Shown: positions 55,877 through 64,000 of the stretch, piece after piece
Layout: each line of letters starts with the position of its first letter
Position numbering within the stretch: the stretch's first letter is position 1
DNA from: Laburnicola sp. R22_1
Taxonomy: Eukaryota > Ascomycota > Dothideomycetes > Pleosporales > Didymosphaeriaceae
Reading direction: 5' to 3'
DNA length: 64,000 nucleotides
NCBI GenBank assembly: GCA_014281115.1
Contig: JACONQ010000019.1
Location: forward strand, 744,001-808,000
Notes under the pieces: model-generated
What the model was told of the DNA's origin: nothing
Database searches by the model: none
What the model saw: the letters and a program-made list of their open reading frames with translations, nothing else
Program-made: the position numbers and the translations under genes

Positions 55877-57442
55877 CCTCTAGCTTAAATCTTACCTTTT
55901 AAATCTACTTATACTTAGTACCCTTACACTATTTAAGCTCTTCTTATATAGGATTACCCGCTAATAACCTTATTACTACTATAGTGTCTAGTAGGCTAAA
56001 TTATCTAGGTTAACTAGAAGGAGACCTAGCTTACCTTATATAAAGAGCAAGATAGTAATATACTTAATATAGACACTAATAATATTGCCCCCTAGCACTA
56101 CCTCTTATTAAAAGTAGGCTTCTAGAAGGGTAACCTACTAATAAGTATTATATACTCTAGTTTAATAGGCCGCAGACACGTAGAGCTCTTAGTAAAAAAC
56201 TATATAAGTGTGGCTTACTTTATAAGTAAGTAACTATTATAGTAGTTATAAAGTTTACGACTTTATAGTAGCTATTATAGTAGTAATAGGCTTATCTTTA
56301 TAAGGCGGCTTACTAAAATCTAAGCACTTACTTACCTTATAAACTTTACTAGCTTAATAGTTAACACTATTAATATAAGCTCTACTAGCTTAACTAGTAA
56401 CTTTATATTAATTACAACCTCTACTAGATTAACTTAATAACTAATATAACAACCTAAAAGTAAACTATAGACTGTAATCTATATAGATTAGTCTCTAGAA
56501 TAGAGCTATTATATATAAACAATAGTAACGTTTGGCCTCTATTAATTACTAGCTTGCCCGTTATTAAAATTAAGCTCTTAGCCAGCTCTATTAACTCTAT
56601 TAACTTAGACTCACCCTTACTAGTAAAACTTAGCATTAGCGTTAAAGCTAATATTATATATTAACTCTATTAGCTTACTAGCTCTGCTAATAATCTTACT
56701 ATAAGAGCTCTAAATAAGAAACTTAAGAGTCTTGTGTAGTATATTTAGTATTTATTGCTAGCTAAATTTTTATATAAATTAATATCTCTACTATAAGCTA
56801 CTGCCTAGCCTTTACTACTATATAACTTTAATAACTTTAAATGTAAGCTTTACTAATATAGTTAACGCTAAGTAGAGTAGCTAAAGTAGATCTAGAGCTA
56901 GTGTTATCTCCTGCCTGCCAAATTACTATATAACTAGATAACCTAAGCTCCCTAAGCTCTCCTACGCTTCTACGCTAGTAGGTACCCTACTACGTATAAT
57001 TCTAACTCTAATAATAATACTTATATTAAGCCTATATAAGCCCTAGTACCTATTAATAATAACACTAAGTCGCTCGCTCTATTAGATACTTTCTAGCCTA
57101 AGTTTTTATTAAATGCTAGCTAAATCTCTATATAATTAGATAAATCTATAGACACCTATACCTATTACGCAGCCTTGCCAATCTTCTCTATATACTCTAA
57201 TATCTTAGCTAGCTTTATACACTCTATTAACTTAGCTAACTTAGTTAATTACTTTAACTATAATAAGTAGTAGTCTATTATCTAAGATACTATTTATTAC
57301 CTACTAAATCCCTATATAAACAAATAAGTTAATAGGCAACTATCTATCTAATACCTAGGCTTACGCTGCAGCTCCCCTAGCTCTCTAAGCTAATGCTACT
57401 TATGATGGATTGATACTCGAAGGCGCCGCGGCCCTAAGGCAG
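55877..57442. other. Degraded AT-rich sequence, possibly including a 5' LTR
   Basis: No frame is recognisable. The 3' part should include the 5' LTR of the following Gypsy element, ending ...CTAGCA at 57,490. A matching LTR start is not certain (TGCTAG near 57,113 is one candidate). Confidence 0.35.
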
Positions 57443-57468
57443 GCCGGAGATAACGCTTTATCTCCGGC
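57443..57468. repeat. Perfect GC-rich hairpin next to the primer-binding site
   Basis: GCCGGAGATAA, a 4-base loop and TTATCTCCGGC form a perfect 11-bp stem. It lies in a short GC-rich island (about 57,415-57,530) within RIP-degraded DNA, just before the proposed LTR end. It could be an LTR terminator/hairpin or a packaging structure of the element. Confidence 0.7.
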
Positions 57469-57490
57469 GCTAGTCTAACTAGGCCTAGCA

Positions 57491-60400
57491 TCTGGTGCCC
57501 ACCGCGCGCCCACTATATAGTAGGCGTGGGTGATTACTAGAATCCCTACGTAGTATCTTACCTATAGAGTTTAATTAATTATTATCTTAACTCTAACTAT
57601 TAATTCTTTACACTATACTGCGTTGATTTTACGCCCTATATAATATCTTATTAGGCCTAGCGATCTAAAGAAGCTAATATTAAGCTAATAGGCAACCTTA
57701 TAACTTATATACATTAACTGGCTTATGTAAGCTTATACTATTAATAGTTGCTACGCGTTATAAGAATACTAGGGTGCTATTTAGTAGATAGGAACTAGAT
57801 TTGTATAAGAAGCCTAGTGAGTAGACAAAATGTCTAGGCCTAATAATAGTAACGTGTTATAACTAATTAGAAGACAAACGCCGCACTAGTTAGAGGAGTC
57901 GCCTTAGGTACTAGTATACGCAATAATAACCCTAGAAGACGTATAGGGGATAGCAAATAAGCGAAAGTAAGTACGCCACTTGTGCTACAGCTTGCTATAA
58001 GTACCCTAACCTTTATAGTTACAATTATAGACTGTAGCTAGCGATAATAAAACGTAGAGTTAGGTTGTGTTTAGTATCCTAGGCTAGAAATAAGTTTAAC
58101 AGCCTAGCTAATTCCGTAACACTATTTATATAACCTTAGAGACTAGTAGTAGTTAAGTTAATATAACGCCTATAATACTAGAATATATAGATTTAGATAT
58201 TGTAAACTCTTGCCTAGAAATTGCGTATCTTAAGAATAATTACTCGTGATTTTGTATTACCTTCTCTAAAAACGATAATAATAGTAAGGTCTGGCTAGAG
58301 TTATAAGAACACGATAACGCTAATAACAATTCTACCTATACCTTCTAGTTAGGCGTAGACTGCCCTAAGGGTAATAGACTTGCTCTTATTAAGTACAATA
58401 CTATTATTAATAATATTATTAATAGTAGTAATAAACTACTTAAGCAAGTGATAGAGGAACCCTATAACTAGGTTATTAACATTCTAGCCCTTCTTATCAC
58501 TCTTTGTAACGCTGCTTGCAGCGTAGATAATAACCTTAAGAGCTAAGCTTTATAGTTATAGGAAGCGTTTGCTACTACCACGCTAGATATAATAGAAATA
58601 GTTAAGTAGCTTATAGTAACCTAGCGCGAGTTAAAGAAATATAAGTAGCTATATAAAACCTAAGGTCCCGCTAATAATAACGACGACGCTGTCCCTTAAC
58701 TTCGCGAAGAACTTAAGGTTAAGAAACGCGAACTCGCTAAGGCATATAAAGGAAATAGAGAGTTGCAAGCCTAACTAAGTAAGCATCTAATTGCTATTAA
58801 TAACTAAGAATATTAGGTTAAATTCTTATAATTAGAGTTGGACTAAGCGAGGGCTAAATTTAAGAAATATAATAGTAAGGCCGGCGAGTATTACTAGTTA
58901 TGGAAGAGAGAATAATAGATATTATGTAACTATTAGTTTGACTATAATAAAGCTACTTATAACTTAGAGAAGCTGCGTTATAACTATAACTAATTAAAAT
59001 AGGATAAGTAGAATAAAGTCATTAACTTAGTACGTAAAGTTTAATAATATAAGCCTAACTTTTGTAGATATATAATCCTAGGTTAAAATACTAATACTTG
59101 CGGAGATCCTTGTCTATTTAGGCAAGTATCTCTCTAAGGACGGGTAGGTCTACGCTGCGACTCCTCTTTGGCCGCCCGCAATGGCTAGATGTTATAACGC
59201 GACCTCTCTCCCTATTATAAATGTAGCATATTATTTATCTAAGATACTACTAAACAAGTTAATTATAATAAGTAATAAGACAACATCTATAAACCTTATA
59301 TCCCTTAAGCTTCTTTTATAGCTACTGCTTCTATTGCTACTACCTTTACATCTAGTAGTAGGCGTTATCTGCCTAAAATACCTAACTTAGAAAAATTTAA
59401 TAGAAAAGAAGATAAGGACTATAAGAGGTAACGCGTACTAGCTATTAATAAATATAAGATTGCCTTTAATAAGAAGGACTAGCGTATTACGTACCTTATA
59501 AATTATATTAAGGGCAACGCTTAGGCGTTAGTTAAGGATATAAGGCCCTAGCACTTTATAGAGTATATTAAGGCCTTGGACAAATTCTATAGATATACGT
59601 CTATGGATAAGATTACTTAGGCGTTAAATAATCTAGCTAATCTCTTACAGCCCCTTAAATAAAAGGCTGGCGAGAGTTTTATAGTATAGCGTATCTGTTT
59701 TATGGCTGTTTGCAACCTTATCTCTATGCCAAATACTATAATAATTAATTATACTTAGAAGCTTATAAACTAGTCTATTGCTAATATCGTAAATATCTAT
59801 AAGAAAGACGGCAATAGTCTATTATAGTACTTACGTAATACTAGCGATATTAATAAATAACGCTAGTACACTGCGGCTCTAAAGATAAAGACCATAACTA
59901 TAAGTACGTCTATAACGCGAACAAAAATAGTAGAGTCTTGCGCTTTAACAACGTTATTAAAACAAAACCTTAATAAGGTTATATTTAGCTAGACTAAGAA
60001 AGAGAGGCGTACGTTAGCGCGCTTAAAACTGTGCTTTAAGTGTAGTAAGCCTAACTACTAATAACGCGACCCGCACGCACCCTACTGTAATAAGCCTACT
60101 ATACTATCTACTAATATTTCTATTTTACTTACTGCCCTGCAAATATTGCACACTAATAAATCGGAAACCGAAAATGAGCCTACTAAGGACAATATTAAAG
60201 TCGATAATAATGGCTTTATAATTAACTTAGAAAACTAGATACTTCTTTGTAAAACTGTATATAGGAGCTAGACTAGTGTAGTGCTAAGAGAATATTAGAC
60301 CGGATTTAATTAAGTTACAACTAATTCGAAACTATCGCCGCTCTCGCTGTCCCGCTTAATTAAGCCTGTCCTGGTGGGCACTAAGTCTTCTCTACCTTCT

Positions 60401-63400
60401 TAACGAACGGTCCTCTTAATATAATAAGTTAGTTAACCTTTCTAGATTAAATATAAATACTATAAGAATGGCGAAGAACTTTTACACTTATTAATATAGG
60501 GGTAAGCGCGTGCTTTATAAGCTACTATTAGGTAAAGTAACGTAGCTATAAGATAATTAAGACTAATAAACCCATACAACTAGTATTAGTAGATAGCGGC
60601 GAGATTAGAAAACTTATAGAAGCTGTAGACCTTACTATTAAATATAGCAGCCACACGTCCACTGTGCTATGCTATGTTACTAGTATTAGAAAATACGACG
60701 TTATTTTAGATATGAATTAGATAGACTATTATAAGCCCTTAATTTAGTTTAGTGAAATCTGTTCTATAGAGTTCGAATTAGATTACTGCTAAACTAACTA
60801 CTTATATTAAGGACAACCCAAAACTATATACTATAATTAACTATTAAAGAGCGAGTCGCGCAAAACTTTGCTAGTTAGTAATATATATATAATTAGTATG
60901 TACGCTACTGTTTAATTAGCTACCTAAGACTCTAATAATATTATCTAGGTGGAGCCCTATTATTAGGACTTGCTTAAGTGCTCTCCTAATAATAACATCT
61001 CCCTTAACGCGTTTAAGGACAGCTTTCTCGGTTTGGCTACTATAATAACTAAAGAGGACTTTAATAAGTACGTAGATAAGCTAAACTAAGCACCTTAGTT
61101 AGATAATAAGCTTCGTAATATAGTCCCTAGATTTGTCTTTAATAAGTTTAAGTAAGTGTTTAGCGATATTAAAGCTAACACCCTACCTCTGCGCTATAAG
61201 GAAGTCGACTACGCAATTAATATAGACCCAAGCTCTCTAATTCCTTAACCTAAGATCTATGGACTAACGCGCACTAAAACTAAAGCGATTAAAAAATATA
61301 TTAATAAAATGCTAGGCAAAGAGTTTATACGCCCAAGTATATTACTATAGACGACGCTAGTACTAGTAGTAAAGAAGCCTAGAGGAGATCTCTAAATTTA
61401 TATTAACTACTAACAATTAAACGCCATAACAAAAAAGAATTAAAACGCGTCTTCCTCTATTAAGGAGACGCTCGCTAGGATGGCTAAGATTTCTATTATA
61501 TTATTGGTAGACATTGTTGCCGCCTTTAATACTATACGAATTAAAGAAGGCAATAAAGAGAAAATAGTATTTATAATATAGTATGGGCTGTATAAGTATA
61601 TAGTCATGCCTTTTAGACTCTATAATACTCTGGAAACTTTTTAGACTTTTATTAATAAGATACTTTATAAGTATCTTAACAACTTTTGTATAGCGTACTT
61701 AGACGACATTCTTATATATAGCAAGTAAAAAGATAAGTATACGACGCACATACTTAAGAAAATTACTAGACTCTATAACACTAGTCTATACTTAGATTCC
61801 GCAAAGTGCAAATAGAACGTTAAATAGGTAAAGTATTTAGAACTTATACTCACCACTAATAGTACTAAAATAGATTCTAAGAAAGTTAAGACTATGGCAA
61901 ATTAGCCTATACTCTGGTGCATAAAGGACGTGTAAGCCTTTCTAGAGTTTGCTAACTTTTACTAATAGTTTATTGCTAGGTTTTTACACCTAGCTAAGCC
62001 GCTTACTAAACTTATAAGGGACAGCGCGCATAAAGAGTTTCTACTAGCCCTAGACTTAAAGGCTTTAGCTATATTTAATAAACTAAAGAAGGCTTTTTAT
62101 AACACTAATAGAAAGGTTCTGGCTTACTTTAACTCTAATCTAGAAATATGGCTAGAAACTAACACTTCTAACTTTGTGTGTGCCGCAGTACTTTCGCAAA
62201 TATATAATAGAGTATTGTAACCTATCGCGTTCTTATTACACAAGATAACACCTATGGAATATAACTATAAAATATATAATAAAGAACTTCTTACTATTAT
62301 TTAAACTTTTACAAAGTGGCAGTTTAAACTTGCTAGCATAAATAATCCTATAAAGGTCCTATCTAACCACTAAGTATTATAGATATTTATAACTAACAAA
62401 CAACTTAACCGCTACTAAGCTAGATGGGCTAAGTTTCTATCTAAGTTTAATTTCAAAATTACGTACTAGCCTGGAGTTTAAGATACTAAACCTAATGTCC
62501 TAACACGTTGTTTAGATAATCTACCTTAAGATATAGAAAACACGTGTAGGCAACACTAATAGTAAGTTATTATTAAGCTATATTAGGTTAACCTAGAACT
62601 TAGAATCGCGTATATAGTGTGTAAATAGGACGCTGGCACGTAACACGTAGTTTACCTAGCCTAGATTATAACTCTCTACTCTATGCAAAGTCTTATTTCT
62701 ATTGCGCGCGATATATATAATAATAGTAAAAGGTATAATACTACAAAATAAGTTACACTTAGTAGTGTGGCAATAAGCGTTTTGGGGGAGGAAAGTTTAT
62801 CTAATAATATAAACCTATTGCTAATACTCTATAACCCTTTAGCAACTACTAACACTTACAATAAACAACTCCAAAACGCACCTACTATACCTTACAATAA
62901 GCGATCGCTAAACGTACCTAGCGTGCCCTATAATAAGTAACCCTAAGTTGCACTTACTATGCCCTAGGTATCCGCCATACCTATTAACAAATAATTAAAC
63001 AATATACTTGCTATGGAGCCTAATAAGCAACTACTAGCGGAGACACTAAGCATAGTAGAACTAATAGATGAAATTTGTTTAGTATACCTAGCAGACAAGA
63101 ATTTAATAGCAATTATAATAGTGTTAAAAGATAATTAATAGAGAATCCTATATAATCTTATACGTGAAGGCACTAGAATAGAGCTTAGTAATTATTAGTT
63201 ATATAGTGGTCTGCTATATGTACGAGACAAAGTATATATCTCTAATATTCTAAGACTTCGCGCCTATATAATTAACCATGTACACAAATTGCTCTATAGG
63301 GGATATGGAGAAAAATACAAGAGTTACACAAAAGTAATGTGGTAGTATTTTTAGCCTAATATAATAAGCAATATTGCTTAGTATATTAAAGCTTATCTAC

Positions 63401-64000
63401 TCTACTAATATACAAGACCTATTATAATGGCAAATAAGATCTACTTTATCTACTACCTATATTAAAATAATACTAGACGTTAATTTTAATTAATTATATT
63501 ACTAAACTTTTGTCTTACATAGTTAATAGTTATACGTACAAATATATCCTTATTATAGTTAACTAACTTAGTAAAAATAAAAGTTTATACTAGTTATAGA
63601 CTTACGCGTTAACACTCTTATATAAGCCTTTATTAAATTTATATAGTACAAAAAGAATACCTAGAGAATATAGTATTAGACTAAGGAGCGTAATTCACAT
63701 CTTACTTCTAAAAATGCCTCTATTAACGCGTTGGCACAAAACCTAAGTTGTTAATATTATATTATCCTAAAACTATTAAATAGATAGAAAATGCTAATAC
63801 TTTTCTAAAACAATACTTAAGAGCATTCGTTAATTACAAACAAGATAACTAGGCTACTCTACTATCTATGGCTAAATTTGTTACTAATTCTTTAATAAGT
63901 ACTAGCATAGGTGTAATACTATTTTATGCTACTAAAGAATATAAACCCCGGTTAGGTCTAGAGCCACTACTACTAATTAATAAGGCACTAACTGCACCTA
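57491..64000 (+). mobile_element. RIP-degraded Gypsy retrotransposon, 3' end outside the window
   Basis: A primer-binding-site-like TGGTGCCCACCG begins at 57,493, two bases after a possible LTR end CA. Downstream in the forward strand: gag (about 57,900-60,120) with a zinc knuckle near 60,030-60,085 (CFKCSKPNY..RDPHA), protease near 60,575-60,720 (LVLVDSGE and VILDMN), reverse transcriptase about 61,240-61,950 (FIRPS, AYLDDILIYSK near 61,698-61,730, FLEFANFY near 61,940), RNase H about 62,130-62,520 (NYKIYNKELLTII near 62,260) and integrase from about 63,180 to the window edge. The YLDD box and VDSGE motif are intact, so this copy is less damaged than the other two. Confidence 0.9.

Overview
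The window looks like a filamentous ascomycete, most likely a dothideomycete of the Pleosporales type (inference). The genes carry short 44-205 bp spliceosomal introns and their products are fungal. The sequence alternates between GC-balanced gene islands and AT-rich blocks whose bases read as repeat-induced point mutation (RIP): CA and TG dinucleotides are scarce, TA is everywhere, and every recognisable transposon frame is broken by TAA/TAG codons where Gln or Trp belong.

Layout. 1-3,320: AT-rich block with a decayed ORF of unknown family, an intact solo LTR inserted in it, an 18-bp minisatellite and long terminal-inverted-repeat arms. 3,321-12,780: gene island 1, with a decayed paralogue fragment, a LaeA-like methyltransferase, the CCR4-NOT deadenylase CAF1 divergent from a complex I NDUFB3-type subunit, a PB1-like fragment gene and an Asp-rich protein gene followed by a broken duplicate. 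12,781-31,740: a 19-kb AT-rich block holding one 5'-truncated Gypsy element (+ strand), one chromodomain Gypsy element (- strand), a second copy of the unknown decayed ORF, nested inverted-repeat elements and two short elements filled with telomere-like GGTTAGGGTTAG motifs. 31,741-55,290: gene island 2, with a GH6 cellobiohydrolase, an NHX-type Na+(K+)/H+ exchanger divergent from a sucrose-type transporter, a Snf2/Sth1 remodeller ATPase, a CE15 glucuronoyl esterase, the 40S assembly factor Faf1 divergent from histidine-biosynthesis HIS6, and an atypical short-chain dehydrogenase. 55,291-64,000: AT-rich block with inverted-repeat arms and a third Gypsy element running off the window end.

How the genes relate. 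Most island genes are housekeeping (deadenylation, respiration, chromatin remodelling, ribosome assembly, histidine synthesis). GH6 and CE15 are secreted plant-cell-wall enzymes that attack cellulose and lignin-glucuronoxylan ester links; with the sugar transporter they fit a plant-associated lifestyle. No biosynthetic cluster is visible. Spliced models were built by hand from splice signals and family conservation; all recognised models close in frame. The novel material is mostly in the repeats: a two-copy relict ORF, telomere-like inverted-repeat elements, a RIP-free solo LTR with target duplication, and the Asp-rich paralogue set.
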